Source: Hylemonella sp. (lineage in GTDB: Bacteria > Pseudomonadota > Gammaproteobacteria > Burkholderiales > Burkholderiaceae_C). Taken from it: a stretch of DNA of 64,000 nucleotides. The notes below the pieces were generated by a model. The model made no database searches and was not told where the DNA came from. It was given only the letters and a program-made list of their open reading frames with translations. The stretch's first letter is position 1. Each line of letters opens with the position of its first letter. Positions 17,983-28,861 of the stretch are shown here, piece after piece. Made by a program: the position numbers and the translations under genes. The stretch is from contig JAUYQZ010000013.1 in the NCBI GenBank assembly GCA_030695415.1, forward strand, positions 62,001-126,000, given 5' to 3'.

Positions 17983-18450
17983 ATGAACCGCCTTGCTTCC
18001 ATCCTGCCGACCGCACAAGTACTTGTGCATGTCGATGTCACGAGCAAAAAACGTGCATTCGAAGAGGTAGGCTTGCTGTTCGAAAACCTGCACGGCCTGA
18101 ACCGCGCCCTGGTCACCGACAGCCTGTTTGCGCGCGAGCGTCTGGGCTCGACCGGTCTGGGTCATGGCGTGGCCATCCCGCACGGACGCATCAAGGGCCT
18201 GAAGTCGCCCATGGCCGCCGTGGTTCAGCTGGGTCAACCCATCGGCTTCGATGCTCCCGACGAGCAGCCGGTCAGCCTGTTGATCTTCCTGCTGGTGCCC
18301 GAAGCGGCCACGCAGAAGCACCTTGAGATCCTGTCCGAGATCGCCGAGCTGTTGAGTGACGCCGCGCTGCGCGCCAAGCTCAACAGCAGCGCCACCGCCA
18401 CGGAGCTGCACGCGCTGATCGCCAGCTGGCGTTCGGCCCAGCCGGCCTGA
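17983..18450 (+). CDS. ptsN: PTS IIA-like nitrogen regulatory protein
   Basis: A protein of 155 residues in the EIIA-Ntr family. The phosphorylated His is His67 in [12 protein letters not shown]. It takes phosphate from NPr in the nitrogen PTS and controls targets such as potassium transport and sensor kinases. It follows the hpf terminator with a CATAAT element about 20 bases upstream. hprK follows 19 bases later, linking PTS phosphorylation with HPr kinase. A Kup potassium transporter is encoded 11 kb downstream. Confidence 0.9.
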   Translation: MNRLASILPTAQVLVHVDVTSKKRAFEEVGLLFENLHGLNRALVTDSLFARERLGSTGLGHGVAIPHGRIKGLKSPMAAVVQLGQPIGFDAPDEQPVSLLIFLLVPEAATQKHLEILSEIAELLSDAALRAKLNSSATATELHALIASWRSAQPA

Positions 18451-18469
18451 GCACGGCTGGGGGCCTGCC

Positions 18470-19420
18470 ATGAGACCCACCGTCGTCAGCGCGGAAGTCC
18501 TGTTCGAGGAGTTCCGCGGCAAGCTGAAATGGGAATGGGTGGCCGGCCTGGGGGCTTCCGAGCGCCGTTTCGATGAGGTGGCCGTGCGCGCCGCCCGCTC
18601 GGGCGCCGACCTGGTGGGCTACCTGAACTACATCCATCCCTACCGCGTGCAGGTGCTGGGCGAGCGTGAAATCGCCTACCTGACCAGTGCCGCGACGCCC
18701 GAGGATTGCGAACGCCGGATCTCGCGCATCACCACGCTGGAGCCGCCGGTGCTGGTCCTGGCCGATGCCCAGAAGGTGCCGCCGGCTCTGCTGGCCATGT
18801 GCGAGGAGGCCAACATCCCCATGTTTGCCTCGCCCGAGTCCTCGGCCTACGTGATCGACGTGCTGCGCAGCTACCTGTCGCGCCACTTTGCCGACCGTGC
18901 CTCCATGCACGGCGTGTTGATGGACATCCTGGGCCTGGGCGTGCTGATCACCGGTGAGTCCGGCCTGGGCAAGAGCGAGCTGGGACTGGAGCTGATCTCG
19001 CGCGGCCACGGCCTGGTGGCCGACGACGCGGTGGACCTGTACCGCGTGAACCAGGACACCATCGAGGGCCGCTGCCCCGAGCTGCTGCGCAACCTGCTGG
19101 AGGTGCGCGGCATCGGTCTGCTCGACATTCGCGCCATCTTTGGCGAGACCGCGGTGCGGCGCAAGATGCGACTGAAGCTCATCGTGCACCTGGTACGGCG
19201 CGAGACGCTGGAGCGTGACTACGAGCGCATCCCCTATGAGCCGCTGACGCAGGACGTGCTGGGCATCCCGGTGCGCAAGGCGGTGATCCAGGTGGTGGCT
19301 GGGCGCAACCTCGCTGTGCTGGTGGAAGCGGCAGTGCGCAACACCATCCTGCAGCTGCGCGGCATCGACACCTACCAGGAGTTCGTGGAGCGGCACCGCA
19401 AGGCGATGGGCGAGAGCTGA
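18470..19420 (+). CDS. hprK: HPr kinase/phosphorylase
   Basis: A protein of 316 residues. The Walker A loop GESGLGKS is at 162-169, with the conserved His147 in [16 protein letters not shown] just before it, and the capping DDAVDLYR and [11 protein letters not shown] signature segments follow. It phosphorylates a Ser on HPr (or NPr-like protein) in response to energy state and reverses the reaction. In Betaproteobacteria without sugar PTS permeases it usually works in an incomplete regulatory PTS. Read with ptsN upstream; convergent with fur. Confidence 0.93.
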   Translation: MRPTVVSAEVLFEEFRGKLKWEWVAGLGASERRFDEVAVRAARSGADLVGYLNYIHPYRVQVLGEREIAYLTSAATPEDCERRISRITTLEPPVLVLADAQKVPPALLAMCEEANIPMFASPESSAYVIDVLRSYLSRHFADRASMHGVLMDILGLGVLITGESGLGKSELGLELISRGHGLVADDAVDLYRVNQDTIEGRCPELLRNLLEVRGIGLLDIRAIFGETAVRRKMRLKLIVHLVRRETLERDYERIPYEPLTQDVLGIPVRKAVIQVVAGRNLAVLVEAAVRNTILQLRGIDTYQEFVERHRKAMGES

Positions 19421-19439
19421 GCCTCGCGGCCGCCGGGTC

Positions 19440-19895
19440 TCAATGACCTGGGTTGTTGCCGCGTGCGCCCTGGGCGCGGTTCGGGCACGGGTCCTTGGTG
19501 CAGTGGGCGTACAGGCTTAGCGCGTGTTCGGCCAGTTCGAAGCCGCGCGTCCTCGCCACAGCGTTCTGCCGGTTCTCGATCTCGGCATCGAAGAATTCCT
19601 CGACCTTGCCGCAGTCCAGGCAGACCAGGTGGTCGTGGTGCTGGCCCTCGTTGAGTTCGAAGACGGCCTTGCCGCCTTCGAAGTTGCTGCGGGTCAGGAT
19701 GCCGGCCTGCTCGAACTGGGTCAGCACGCGGTAGACCGTGGCCAAACCCACGTCGGAGCGGTCTTCCAGCAGCACGCGGAACACGTCCTCGGCGCTCATG
19801 TGGCGCTGGGCGCCTTTCTGGAAGATTTCCAGCACCTTCAGGCGGGGCAGCGTGGCTTTCAGGCCGGTGCTCTTGAGTTCGTCGATGGTGCTCAT
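19440..19895 (-). CDS. fur: Ferric uptake regulator Fur
   Basis: A protein of 151 residues starting [20 protein letters not shown]. The winged helix, the metal-site [17 protein letters not shown] and the C-terminal CTKDPCPN pair are all present. It represses iron uptake genes when loaded with Fe2+. The gene could be extended upstream to 20006, but that would add a non-conserved leader and run into bamE, so I chose 19895. It is divergent from bamE with under 100 bases between, the usual arrangement in this family of bacteria. Confidence 0.93.
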   Translation of the reverse strand: MSTIDELKSTGLKATLPRLKVLEIFQKGAQRHMSAEDVFRVLLEDRSDVGLATVYRVLTQFEQAGILTRSNFEGGKAVFELNEGQHHDHLVCLDCGKVEEFFDAEIENRQNAVARTRGFELAEHALSLYAHCTKDPCPNRAQGARGNNPGH

Positions 19896-19991
19896 GGATG
19901 TGCTTTCGATGCGTGCTGTTCGGGGTGCTCGCAGGCTCAGCCTGTACCTCAGCCAGTACAATGGGCCGATCATATCGCTAGCGCCAGTCTC
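19896..19991. promoter_or_regulatory. Divergent promoter region for fur and bamE
   Basis: The 96-base gap holds TACAAT at 19957-19962 on the plus strand, a fair -10 for bamE 30 bases upstream of its start. I see no clear -35 and no perfect Fur box. Confidence 0.35.
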
Positions 19992-20498
19992 ATGTTCATT
20001 TTCCATCGTGCCCCCGGCCGTCTGGGGCTGGCTCTGCTCTTCGGCGCAGCCCTCTCAGCCTGCAGCTTCCTGACGCCCTACCGGGTTCCGGTGGTGCAGG
20101 GCAATGTTGTCACGCGCGAACAGGCGGGGGCGCTGCGTCCGGGCATGAGCCGCATCCAGGTGCGCGACATCCTGGGCACGCCGCTGCTGGCCAGCGTCTT
20201 CCACGCCGATCGCTGGGACTACGTCTTCACCCTCAAGCAGCAGGGCGTGGAGCCGCAGGCGCGCCGCGTTACCGTCTATTTCAAGGGCGACGTGCTCGAG
20301 CGTTTCGAGGCCGATGCCCTGCCCAGCGAGACCGAGTTCGTGGCCTCCCTCGGGCGACAGGTCACTCCCAAGGTGCCCGTGCTGGAAGCTGCACAGGAGA
20401 AGCTGCAGGAATTCCCGGCGCCGGCTCCGGCGCCCCAGGCACAGCCCCTGCCGCCCCTGCCCGCCAGCTATCCGCCGCTGGAGCCGACCGCCCGCTGA
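19992..20498 (+). CDS. bamE: Outer membrane protein assembly factor BamE
   Basis: A lipoprotein of 168 residues. The signal ends in the lipobox LSAC (Cys about residue 24), followed by [14 protein letters not shown], a characteristic BamE start, and [19 protein letters not shown] of the SmpA/OmlA domain. The C-terminal tail is Pro/Ala-rich and likely flexible. It stabilises the BamA-BamD complex at the outer membrane. Transcribed away from fur and one base from dapB. Confidence 0.92.
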   Translation: MFIFHRAPGRLGLALLFGAALSACSFLTPYRVPVVQGNVVTREQAGALRPGMSRIQVRDILGTPLLASVFHADRWDYVFTLKQQGVEPQARRVTVYFKGDVLERFEADALPSETEFVASLGRQVTPKVPVLEAAQEKLQEFPAPAPAPQAQPLPPLPASYPPLEPTAR

Positions 20499-20499
20499 G

Positions 20500-21327
20500 A
20501 TGGACAAAATCATGACCGTACAAGCGCCCCACCCGATCGCCATCGCCGGTGCTTCCGGCCGCATGGGCCGCATGCTGATCGAAGCCGTGCATGCGGCGGA
20601 TGACTGCCAACTCGCCGGCGCCCTGGATGTCGCTGCCAGCCCGGCCGTTGGCAGCGATGCCACCGCTTTCCTGGGGCACGCTGGCGGCGTGCACATCACG
20701 GCCGATCTGAAGACGGGCCTGCAAAAGGCGCGCACCTTGATCGACTTCACGCGCCCCGAGGGCACCATGGCACACCTGAAGGTCTGCCGTGAGCTGGGCG
20801 TCAACATGGTGATCGGCACGACCGGCTTTACCGAGGCGCAGAAGGCCGAGATCGCCGCCGCGGCGAAAGACATCGCCATCATGCTCTCTCCCAATATGAG
20901 CGTGGGCGTGAACGTCACGCTCAAGCTGCTGGAGATGGCGGCCAAGGCCCTGTCCACCGGCTATGACATCGAGATCATCGAGGCGCACCATCGCCACAAG
21001 GTCGATGCCCCTTCGGGGACGGCGATCAAGATGGGCGAGGTGATCGCCGGTGCCCTGGGGCGCGACCTGAAGGACTGCGCCGTCTACGAGCGTTACGGCC
21101 ACACCGGCGAACGCGACCCGTCCAGCATCGGTTTTGCCACCATCCGCGGTGGCGACATTGTGGGTGACCACACCGTGCTCTTTGCCGGCATCGGTGAGCG
21201 CATCGAAATCACGCACAAGTCCGCCAGCCGCGTGACCTACGCCCAGGGCAGCCTGCGCGCCGTGCGCTACCTGGCCGCGCGCCGCAGCGGCATGTACGAC
21301 ATGTTCGACGTGCTCGGGCTCAAATGA
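20500..21327 (+). CDS. dapB: 4-hydroxy-tetrahydrodipicolinate reductase
   Basis: A protein of 275 residues from the ATG at 20500, or 271 from the ATG at 20512; both fit. The NAD(P) motif [10 protein letters not shown] is near the N-terminus, IGTTGF near residue 110 and the catalytic [15 protein letters not shown] near 166. It reduces the dipicolinate precursor in lysine and meso-diaminopimelate synthesis. The first ATG follows the bamE stop by one base, so translation is probably coupled. leuS follows 15 bases downstream. Confidence 0.93.
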   Translation: MDKIMTVQAPHPIAIAGASGRMGRMLIEAVHAADDCQLAGALDVAASPAVGSDATAFLGHAGGVHITADLKTGLQKARTLIDFTRPEGTMAHLKVCRELGVNMVIGTTGFTEAQKAEIAAAAKDIAIMLSPNMSVGVNVTLKLLEMAAKALSTGYDIEIIEAHHRHKVDAPSGTAIKMGEVIAGALGRDLKDCAVYERYGHTGERDPSSIGFATIRGGDIVGDHTVLFAGIGERIEITHKSASRVTYAQGSLRAVRYLAARRSGMYDMFDVLGLK

Positions 21328-21342
21328 ACTGAATCGTCAGCC

Positions 21343-24150
21343 ATGCAAGAGAAATACAACCCTCTCGACGTCGAGAAGTCCGCGCACAGCCACTGGGTGG
21401 CCCGTGATGCCTACCGCGTCACGGAAGACGCCGGCAAGAAGAAGTTCTACGCCTGCTCCATGCTGCCCTACCCCAGTGGCAAGCTGCACATGGGCCACGT
21501 GCGCAACTACACCATCAACGACATGCTCACGCGCTACCTGCGCATGAACGGCTACAACGTCCTGATGCCCATGGGCTGGGACGCCTTCGGCCTGCCGGCC
21601 GAAAACGCCGCGCTGAAGAACGGTGTGCCGCCGGCCAAGTGGACTTACGACAACATTGCCACCATGAAGGGCCAGATGCAGGCCATGGGCCTGGCCATCG
21701 ACTGGAGCCGCGAAGTCGCCACCTGCGACCCGACGTACTACAAGTGGAACCAGTGGCTGTTCCTCAAGATGCTGGAAAAAGGCATCGCCTACCGCAAGAC
21801 CCAGGTCGTGAACTGGGACCCGGTGGACCAGACCGTGCTGGCCAACGAGCAGGTGATCGACGGCCGAGGCTGGCGCACCGGCGCGCTCGTGGAAAAGCGT
21901 GAGATCCCGGGCTACTACCTGAAGATCACCGACTACGCCCAGGAGCTGCTGGACCACGTGCAGATCGGCAACGACAAGGCCACCCTGAACGGCTGGCCTG
22001 AACGCGTGCGCCTGATGCAGGAGAACTGGATCGGTCGCAGCGAGGGCGTGCGCTTCGCCTTCACACATCAGATCAAGGGCGAGGACGGTCAGCTCATCGG
22101 TGATGGCCGCATGTACGTCTTCACCACACGTGCCGACACCATCATGGGCGTGACCTTCTGCGCCGTGGCGCCCGAACATCCGCTGGCCCTCTATGCGGCG
22201 GCGTCCAACCCCGCGCTGGCGGCTTTCCTTGACGAATGCAAGGCCGGCGGCACCACCGAGGCCGAGCTCGCCACGCAGGAGAAGAAAGGCATGGCCACGG
22301 GCCTGTCCGTCACCCATCCACTGACGGGCGCCCAGGTCGAGGTCTGGGTCGGCAACTATGTGCTCATGAGCTACGGCGACGGCGCCGTCATGGGCGTGCC
22401 GGCGCACGACGAGCGTGACTTTGCGTTTGCGCAGAAGTACGGGATTGAGATAAAGCCCGTCATCGTGCCTTTAGGCTGGCCTGCAGCTGAGGTTACGCGG
22501 AGCCCAAATCTGTTTCATTGGAATGACGGCAGTGGCGAAAAATCAGGGCCGATACTGCAAGCGCCTGGCGCAGAGCCAGACAAGTCGGAGAAATTGCGAA
22601 CGATTCACTGGGCCAGTTGGCGGGACAGCCACGCTGAGCGCGGAATTTGCGTGTTGAGTGGACCTCTGAACGGGTTGGCATTTCCAGCTGCCGTGGACAC
22701 GGTGATTGAGCTGCTTGCTGCCAAAGGCCTGGGCGAGAAGAAGACCACCTGGCGCCTGCGCGACTGGGGCGTTTCGCGTCAGCGCTATTGGGGCACGCCG
22801 ATCCCCATCATTCACTGCGAAGAACACGGCGCGGTGCCGGTGCCCGAGAAGGATCTGCCCGTCGTGCTGCCGCAGGACTGCATCCCCGACGGTTCGGGCA
22901 ACCCGCTGCACAAGCATGAAGGTTTTCACGCCGGCGTGGTCTGCCCGGTGTGCGGCAAAGCCGCGCGGCGCGAGACCGACACCATGGACACCTTCGTGGA
23001 TTCGTCCTGGTACTACATGCGTTACTGCGATCCGACCAACCCGGACAAGATGGTGGCCGAAGGCGCGAACTACTGGATGCCGATGGACCAGTACATCGGC
23101 GGCATCGAACACGCCATCCTGCACCTGCTGTACGCGCGTTTCTGGACCAAGGTCATGCGTGACCTGGGCCTGGTGAAGATCGACGAACCGTTCACCAAGC
23201 TGCTGACGCAAGGCATGGTGCTCAACCACATCTACTCGCGTCGAACGGACAAGGGCGGCAAGGATTACTACTGGCCGCATGACGTGGAGCATGTGCTGGA
23301 TGCCGACGGCAAGATCACCGGCGCACGCTTGAACAAGGCGGTGGGCGGCCTGCCCGCGGGCACGGCCATCGACTACGAGGGCGTGGGCACCATGTCCAAG
23401 TCCAAGAACAACGGCGTCGACCCGCAGGACCTGATCGGGAAGTACGGCGCCGACACCGCGCGCCTGTACACCATGTTCACCGCGCCGCCCGAGGCCACGC
23501 TGGAGTGGAACGACGCCGCGGTGGAGGGCTCCTACCGCTTTCTGCGCCGGGTCTGGAACTTCGGCGTCAAGCTGAGCGGCCTGGATCACACCACCGCGCT
23601 GGCCAGTGTGGCCGGCGTGAAGAATCTCCAGGACGTGAGTTTCGGCAAGGAAGCCAAGGCCCTGCGCCTGGAAATCCACAGCGTGCTCAAGCAGGTCGAC
23701 TACGACTACCAGCGCATGCAGTACAACACCGTGGTCTCCGGTGCCATGAAGCTGCTCAATGCCCTCGAGGATTTCAAGGCCGCAGGCACGCCGGGCGCCG
23801 AGGTCGCGCTGATTGAAGGCTTTGGCATCCTGCTGCGCTGCATCTACCCGGCCACCCCGCACATCGCGCATGCGCTGTGGAGCGAGCTGGGCTACGCCGG
23901 CGTGCTGGGCGAGCTGCTCGACGCACCCTGGCCCCAGGTGGATGCGTCGGCGCTGCAGCAGGACGAGATCGAGCTCATGCTGCAGATCAACGGCAAGCTG
24001 CGCGGCGCCATTCTGGTGCCGGCCGGCGCTTCCAAGGAAGCCATCGAGGCCATCGCCGTGGCCAGCGAAGCGGTGCAGGCCCAGGCTCAAGGCGGGGCGG
24101 TCAAGCGCGTCATCGTGGTGCCGGGTCGGCTGGTCAACGTGGTGGTCTGA
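21343..24150 (+). CDS. leuS: Leucyl-tRNA synthetase
   Basis: A protein of 935 residues, longer than the roughly 860-880 usual in proteobacteria. The class I motif is [13 protein letters not shown] (HIGH-type) and the KMSKS-type motif is TMSKSKNNG. It charges tRNA-Leu and edits mischarged species through the inserted CP1 domain. Residues about 367-462, from IEIKPVIVP to AAKGLG, differ from the rest: bases 22441-22728 contain many A/T-ending codons (ATA, TTA, AAT, TCA) in an otherwise GC-rich gene, and the protein there has an extra [16 protein letters not shown] stretch. This looks like an imported segment next to the editing site (VPAHDERDF). Confidence 0.95.
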   Translation: MQEKYNPLDVEKSAHSHWVARDAYRVTEDAGKKKFYACSMLPYPSGKLHMGHVRNYTINDMLTRYLRMNGYNVLMPMGWDAFGLPAENAALKNGVPPAKWTYDNIATMKGQMQAMGLAIDWSREVATCDPTYYKWNQWLFLKMLEKGIAYRKTQVVNWDPVDQTVLANEQVIDGRGWRTGALVEKREIPGYYLKITDYAQELLDHVQIGNDKATLNGWPERVRLMQENWIGRSEGVRFAFTHQIKGEDGQLIGDGRMYVFTTRADTIMGVTFCAVAPEHPLALYAAASNPALAAFLDECKAGGTTEAELATQEKKGMATGLSVTHPLTGAQVEVWVGNYVLMSYGDGAVMGVPAHDERDFAFAQKYGIEIKPVIVPLGWPAAEVTRSPNLFHWNDGSGEKSGPILQAPGAEPDKSEKLRTIHWASWRDSHAERGICVLSGPLNGLAFPAAVDTVIELLAAKGLGEKKTTWRLRDWGVSRQRYWGTPIPIIHCEEHGAVPVPEKDLPVVLPQDCIPDGSGNPLHKHEGFHAGVVCPVCGKAARRETDTMDTFVDSSWYYMRYCDPTNPDKMVAEGANYWMPMDQYIGGIEHAILHLLYARFWTKVMRDLGLVKIDEPFTKLLTQGMVLNHIYSRRTDKGGKDYYWPHDVEHVLDADGKITGARLNKAVGGLPAGTAIDYEGVGTMSKSKNNGVDPQDLIGKYGADTARLYTMFTAPPEATLEWNDAAVEGSYRFLRRVWNFGVKLSGLDHTTALASVAGVKNLQDVSFGKEAKALRLEIHSVLKQVDYDYQRMQYNTVVSGAMKLLNALEDFKAAGTPGAEVALIEGFGILLRCIYPATPHIAHALWSELGYAGVLGELLDAPWPQVDASALQQDEIELMLQINGKLRGAILVPAGASKEAIEAIAVASEAVQAQAQGGAVKRVIVVPGRLVNVVV

Positions 24151-24154
24151 GGCC

Positions 24155-24658
24155 ATGAAGCGGCGCCTCCCGATCTGGCTGCTGTGTGCCCTGGCATTGG
24201 CGCTGGCCGGCTGCGGTTTCGGCTTGCGCCAGCCGGTCAGCTTTGCCTTCAACTCGCTGTACAGCGGCGTGGCGCCGAATTCGCCGATGGGCGTGGAGCT
24301 CAAGCGCCAGTTGCAGTCCAGCGGCCAGCTGGAGTACATCACCGATGCCGCCCGCCAGCAGGAAGCGCAGGCGGTGCTCGACATCCTGTCCGAGCGGCGT
24401 GTCAAGACCGTGGTTGGCGTCAGCGCCACCGGCCAGGTGCGCGAGTTCCAGTTGCGCCTGATCCTCAAGTTCCGCCTGCGCACGCCGCAGGGCAAGGAAC
24501 TCATCCCCGAGACCGAGCTGGTGCAGCAGCGCGCGCTCAGCTACGACGAGGTTTTTGCGCTGGCCAAGGAAGCCGAGGAGGTGCTCCTCTACCGCAATAT
24601 GCAGAGTGACATGGTGCAGCAGATCCTGCGTCGCCTCGCCGCGGTCAAAGAGCTATGA
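24155..24658 (+). CDS. lptE: LPS-assembly lipoprotein LptE
   Basis: A protein of 167 residues with a lipoprotein signal ending LALAGC. The mature part starts GFGLRQPVSFAFNSLY, typical of the LptE plug. It partners LptD in the outer membrane to insert LPS. It starts four bases after the leuS stop; holA usually follows, as here, after a repeat element. Confidence 0.9.
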   Translation: MKRRLPIWLLCALALALAGCGFGLRQPVSFAFNSLYSGVAPNSPMGVELKRQLQSSGQLEYITDAARQQEAQAVLDILSERRVKTVVGVSATGQVREFQLRLILKFRLRTPQGKELIPETELVQQRALSYDEVFALAKEAEEVLLYRNMQSDMVQQILRRLAAVKEL

Positions 24659-24660
24659 GT

Positions 24661-24756
24661 GCCGCCCCCCTGAGGCGCGCGAGCGCCTTCCCCCGGAGGG
24701 GGACAACGCCAGCGGCCCGGCGAAGCCGGCTCCACGGCGTTTCCCGCGGGGGCTCT
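24661..24756 (+). repeat. Interspersed repeat family A, copy 3
   Basis: It contains CCCCCGGAGGGGGACAACGC, CAGCGGCCCGGCGAAGCCGG and CTCCACGGCG, close to the copies at 1820 and 16003. It lies between lptE and holA, inside an otherwise conserved gene order. Confidence 0.75.
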
Positions 24757-24797
24757 TTCATGCGTGGCGAATTGCACGCCGGCTAAGGGAGCAGCTG

Positions 24798-25877
24798 ATG
24801 CAAGTTGCCGCCGCCCAGATCCAGGCCCAGTTGCAGCGCGGACTCAGGAGCCTGTACACCGTGCACGGCGACGAGCCGCTGCTGCAGCAGGAGGCGGCGG
24901 ACGCCATTCGCGCCGTGGCGCGTGCCCAGGGCTATACCGAGCGCACCGTGCACACGGTGGCCGGGGCGCATTTCGACTGGAGCGAGGTGCTGGCCGCCGG
25001 CGGGTCTTTGAGCCTGTTTGCCGACAAGCAGATCGTCGAGATCCGCATCCCCTCCGGCAAGCCGGGCAAGGACGGCAGCGTGGCGCTGCAGCAGTTGGCT
25101 GAAGCGGCCCAGGGCAACGACAGCACGCTCACCCTGGTGCTGCTGCCTCGCCTGGACAAGGCCACCAAGACCGGCGCCTGGTTCGCGGCTCTGGAGAGTT
25201 TTGGCGTGACGGTGCAGGTCGAGCCGGTCGAGCGCAGGGCCCTGCCGCAGTGGATCGCGCAGCGCCTGGGGGGCCAGGGCCAGCGCGTGGCTTCGGGCGA
25301 AGAGGGCCAGCGTACCCTGCAGTTCTTTGCCGACCGGGTGGAGGGCAATCTGCTGGCCGCACACCAGGAGATCCAGAAACTCGCCCTGCTTTTTCCTGAG
25401 GGCGAATTGAGCTTCGAGCAGGTCGAAGGCGCGGTGCTCAACGTGGCGCGCTATGACGTCTTCAAGCTGTCCGAGGCCGTGCTGGCCGGGCAGGCGGCGC
25501 GCGTGCAGCGCATGCTCGATGGGCTGAAGGCCGAAGGCGAGGCCGAGGTGCTGGTGCACTATGCCTTGAGCGAAGACATTCGCGCCCTCAAGCGCGTCAA
25601 GGACGCCATGGCCGCGGGCCGCCCCCTGCCCATGGCCCTGCGTGAACAGCGCATCTGGGGCCTGAAGGAGCGCCTTTACGAGCGCGTGTTGCCCCTGTTG
25701 AGCGCAAGCGACCTGGCTCATCTGCTGCAGGCGGCGCACCGGGTCGACGGCATCGTCAAGGGTCTCAAGGTGCCGGATTGGCCCACCGATGGCTGGCAGG
25801 CGCTGCAGCGCCTGGCCCTGCAGCTTTGCGGGCACTGCGCGATGGTGCCCGCAACAGGCCCTGGCGTGAGAAAATGA
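24798..25877 (+). CDS. holA: DNA polymerase III subunit delta
   Basis: A protein of 359 residues. It begins [16 protein letters not shown] and contains [14 protein letters not shown], the usual N-terminal motif, then the [16 protein letters not shown] segment and the helical C-terminal clamp-loader collar region. It opens the beta sliding clamp as part of the DnaX complex. The start at 24798 follows GGGAG. The repeat copy upstream separates it from lptE. proA follows after four bases. Confidence 0.9.
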   Translation: MQVAAAQIQAQLQRGLRSLYTVHGDEPLLQQEAADAIRAVARAQGYTERTVHTVAGAHFDWSEVLAAGGSLSLFADKQIVEIRIPSGKPGKDGSVALQQLAEAAQGNDSTLTLVLLPRLDKATKTGAWFAALESFGVTVQVEPVERRALPQWIAQRLGGQGQRVASGEEGQRTLQFFADRVEGNLLAAHQEIQKLALLFPEGELSFEQVEGAVLNVARYDVFKLSEAVLAGQAARVQRMLDGLKAEGEAEVLVHYALSEDIRALKRVKDAMAAGRPLPMALREQRIWGLKERLYERVLPLLSASDLAHLLQAAHRVDGIVKGLKVPDWPTDGWQALQRLALQLCGHCAMVPATGPGVRK

Positions 25878-25881
25878 AACG

Positions 25882-27174
25882 ATGAACGCGCCCGACTCCG
25901 CCGCCCGCATCTCCGAGATCACCCAGACGCTGGGCCGGCAGGCGCGCGCCGCCGCCGCCCTGATGGCCAAGGCGGGGACCGCACAGAAGAACGCTGCGCT
26001 GCGCCGCCTGGCCGAACTGCTGCGCGCGAACGCCGACGTCCTCGCCGTGGACAATGCGAAAGACATCGCCCGGGCCGAAGCGGCCGGACTGGCTGCCCCC
26101 ATGGTGGATCGCCTGCGCCTGACCCCCAAGGTCATCGAGACCGTGGCGCTGGGTTGCGAGCAGCTCGCGGCCATGGCCGACATCATTGGCGAGATCATCG
26201 GCATGAAGCAGCAGCCCAGCGGCATCCGCGTGGGCCAGATGCGCGTGCCGATTGGCGTCTTCGGCATGATCTTCGAGAGTCGGCCCAACGTCACCATCGA
26301 GGCGGCCAGCCTGTCCATCAAGAGCGGCAATGCCTGCATCCTGCGCGGCGGTTCCGAAGCCATCGAGTCGAACAAGGCACTGGCCAGGCTGGTGCAGCAG
26401 GCGCTGCTCGACGCCGGCCTGCCGGCCGAGGCCGTCCAACTGGTGCAGATCACCGACCGCGAGGTGGTGGGCCAGCTCATCGCCATGCCGCAGTACGTGG
26501 ACGTGATCATCCCGCGCGGCGGCAAGTCGCTGATCGAGCGCATCAGCCGTGAGGCCAAGGTGCCCGTCATCAAGCACCTGGACGGCAACTGCCACACCTA
26601 TGTGGACGATCCCTGCGATCTCGACATGGCCGTCAGGGTGGCCGACAACGCCAAGACCCACAAGTACAGCCCGTGCAACGCCACGGAGAGCCTGCTGGTG
26701 GCGCGCGGCGTGGCGACCGAATTCCTTCCGCGCATCGGTGCCGTTTTTGCGGCCAAGGGCGTGGAGATGCGCTGTGACCCCGAAGCCTGGGCCATTCTGG
26801 AAGGCATCCCTGCCGCCAACCTGAAAGAGGCGAGCGAGCAGGACTGGTACGAGGAGTATCTGGCGCCCATCATCGCCGTCAAGGTCGTGGCGGGGCTGGA
26901 TGAGGCGATTGCCCACATCAACCAGTACGGCAGCCACCACACCGACGCCATCATCACGCGCGACCACATGCACGCGCAGGCCTTCCTGCGTGAAGTGGAC
27001 TCGGGCAGCGTGATCGTCAACGCCAGCACGCGTTTTGCCGACGGTTTCGAATACGGCCTGGGCGCCGAGATCGGCATCAGCACCGACAAGTTCCACGCCC
27101 GCGGCCCGGTCGGCCTCGAAGGGCTGACCTCGCTCAAGTACGTGGTGCTGGGCGAAGGCGAGGTCCGGGCATGA
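25882..27174 (+). CDS. proA: Glutamate-5-semialdehyde dehydrogenase (gamma-glutamyl phosphate reductase)
   Basis: A protein of 430 residues. Family segments include [28 protein letters not shown] (near 232), and the catalytic Cys in [12 protein letters not shown] (near residue 264), within the aldehyde dehydrogenase superfamily fold. It reduces gamma-glutamyl phosphate to the semialdehyde in proline synthesis. It overlaps the downstream cytochrome gene by four bases (ATGA). Confidence 0.95.
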   Translation: MNAPDSAARISEITQTLGRQARAAAALMAKAGTAQKNAALRRLAELLRANADVLAVDNAKDIARAEAAGLAAPMVDRLRLTPKVIETVALGCEQLAAMADIIGEIIGMKQQPSGIRVGQMRVPIGVFGMIFESRPNVTIEAASLSIKSGNACILRGGSEAIESNKALARLVQQALLDAGLPAEAVQLVQITDREVVGQLIAMPQYVDVIIPRGGKSLIERISREAKVPVIKHLDGNCHTYVDDPCDLDMAVRVADNAKTHKYSPCNATESLLVARGVATEFLPRIGAVFAAKGVEMRCDPEAWAILEGIPAANLKEASEQDWYEEYLAPIIAVKVVAGLDEAIAHINQYGSHHTDAIITRDHMHAQAFLREVDSGSVIVNASTRFADGFEYGLGAEIGISTDKFHARGPVGLEGLTSLKYVVLGEGEVRA

Positions 27175-27479
27175 GCCTGCGCCGGCTCGCCGCCTGCCTG
27201 CTGGGCCTGGCGCTGCCCCTGGCCGGCCAGGCCAGTTCCTCGCTGGCCAGCGAGATGGGGTGCTACAACTGCCACGGCTTGCCGATGCGGGCCGATGCGC
27301 CGAGTTTCGAGCGGCTTTCGGCCAAGTTTGCCGGGCGTAGCGGCCAGGCCGGTGCAGAGCAGCATGCGGTGGACGAACTGCTGCAGGGCGAAGGATTCCG
27401 TCATATCCCCGCGCATGAGCACCTCAGCCCCGAGACGGCCCGCAAGCTGATCCACTGGCTGTTCGAAGGCGGTAAATAA
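27171..27479 (+). CDS. Small c-type cytochrome, class I
   Basis: A protein of 102 residues with a Sec signal ([18 protein letters not shown]) and one haem site CYNCH at about residues 31-35. The region after it, [16 protein letters not shown], is a typical final helix. It is exported and likely carries electrons in the periplasm. It overlaps the end of proA, so translation is coupled, although no functional link is obvious. A distal Met ligand is not certain from the sequence. Confidence 0.85.
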   Translation: MSLRRLAACLLGLALPLAGQASSSLASEMGCYNCHGLPMRADAPSFERLSAKFAGRSGQAGAEQHAVDELLQGEGFRHIPAHEHLSPETARKLIHWLFEGGK

Positions 27480-27565
27480 ACCCGCCTGGGTCACCCGTCC
27501 GGCTTGAATCGGCCGGGGCGACCCTCACGCCCTAGAATTGCCGCAACAACAATCGCGAGGACTGC

Positions 27566-28861
27566 ATGGTTCCCCATCTCATCACGGCCCTGACCGGTCC
27601 GATCAACGAACTGGAGCAGCGCATTCTCGACTCCATGCCGGCCATCGAGCGCTGGTTCCGCCTGGAGTGGATGGAGCACACGCCGCCGTTCTATACCTCC
27701 GTCGACATCCGCAACGCCGGCTTCAAGCTCGCGCCGGTGGACACCAACCTCTACCCCGGCGGCTGGAACAACCTCACGCCCGAGATGCTGCCGCTGGCGG
27801 TGCAGGCGGCTATGGCGGCAATCGAGAAGATCTGCCCCGAGGCGCGCAACCTTCTGCTGATCCCCGAGAACCACACCCGCAACACCTTCTACCTGAGCAA
27901 TGTGGCTCAGCTGCGGCGCATCTTCCACATGGCCGGCCTGAACGTGCGCATCGGCTCCATCAGCCCGGAGATCAAGAAGAACACGACCATCGAGCTGCCT
28001 GGCGGCGAGACGGTGACGCTGGAGCCGGTCATCCGCAGCAAGACGCGCCTGGGCCTCAAGGATTTCGACCCCTGCACCATCCTGCTCAACAACGACCTCT
28101 CGGCGGGCATCCCCGGCATCCTGGAGGACATTCACGAGCAGTACCTGCTGCCGCCGCTTCACGCGGGCTGGTCGGTGCGCCGCAAGAGCAAGCATTTCCA
28201 GAGTTACGAGGAAGTCTCCAAGCGTTTCGGCAAGCTGCTGGGCATCGACCCCTGGCTGATCAATCCCATGTTCAACCGCTGCGGTGAGGTCAACTTCGCC
28301 GAGAGCGCGGGCAACGAGTGCCTGACCAGCAACGTCGATGCCTTGCTCACCAAGATCCGGCGCAAGTACAAGGAATACGGCATCAAGGAAAAACCTTTTG
28401 TGGTGGTCAAGGCCGACAACGGCACCTACGGCATGGGCATCATGACCGTGCGCGATGTCAAGGAGCTGGAAGACCTGAACCGCCGCACGCGCAACAAGAT
28501 GAGCGTCATCAAGGACGGACAGGCCGTCAGCGAGGTCATCATCCAGGAAGGCGTGCTGACCAACGAGCGCATGAATGACGCCGTGGCCGAGCCCGTGGTC
28601 TACATGATGGACCGCTATGTGGTGGGCGGCTTCTACCGCGTGCATGCCGAGCGCGGCGTGGACGAAAACCTCAATGCGCCGGGCTCCAGTTTCGTCCCCC
28701 TGGCCTTCGAGAACAGTACCCACCTGCCCCAGCCCGGCGCCAAACCCGGCGCCAGCGCCCCCAACCGCTTCTACATGTACGGGGTGATCGGCCGCCTGGC
28801 CATGGTGGCGGCCAGCTACGAACTCGAGGCCACCAATCCCGAGGCCGAGGTCTACGAATAG
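27566..28861 (+). CDS. gshA: Glutamate-cysteine ligase, ferrooxidans/beta-proteobacterial type
   Basis: A protein of 431 residues in the GshA family found in beta- and some gammaproteobacteria, not related in sequence to E. coli GshA. Characteristic segments are VDIRNAGFKLAPVDTNLYPG, GGWNN and KADNGTYGMGIMTV, an ATP-grasp-like glycine loop. It makes gamma-glutamylcysteine, the first step of glutathione synthesis. A perfect 14-base hairpin starts immediately after the stop codon. Confidence 0.9.
   Translation: MVPHLITALTGPINELEQRILDSMPAIERWFRLEWMEHTPPFYTSVDIRNAGFKLAPVDTNLYPGGWNNLTPEMLPLAVQAAMAAIEKICPEARNLLLIPENHTRNTFYLSNVAQLRRIFHMAGLNVRIGSISPEIKKNTTIELPGGETVTLEPVIRSKTRLGLKDFDPCTILLNNDLSAGIPGILEDIHEQYLLPPLHAGWSVRRKSKHFQSYEEVSKRFGKLLGIDPWLINPMFNRCGEVNFAESAGNECLTSNVDALLTKIRRKYKEYGIKEKPFVVVKADNGTYGMGIMTVRDVKELEDLNRRTRNKMSVIKDGQAVSEVIIQEGVLTNERMNDAVAEPVVYMMDRYVVGGFYRVHAERGVDENLNAPGSSFVPLAFENSTHLPQPGAKPGASAPNRFYMYGVIGRLAMVAASYELEATNPEAEVYE

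Noticed and set aside
22441..22728. Odd leuS segment as an intein
   Set aside because: No Cys/Ser splice start, no His-Asn end and far too short; the frame runs on as normal LeuS sequence.
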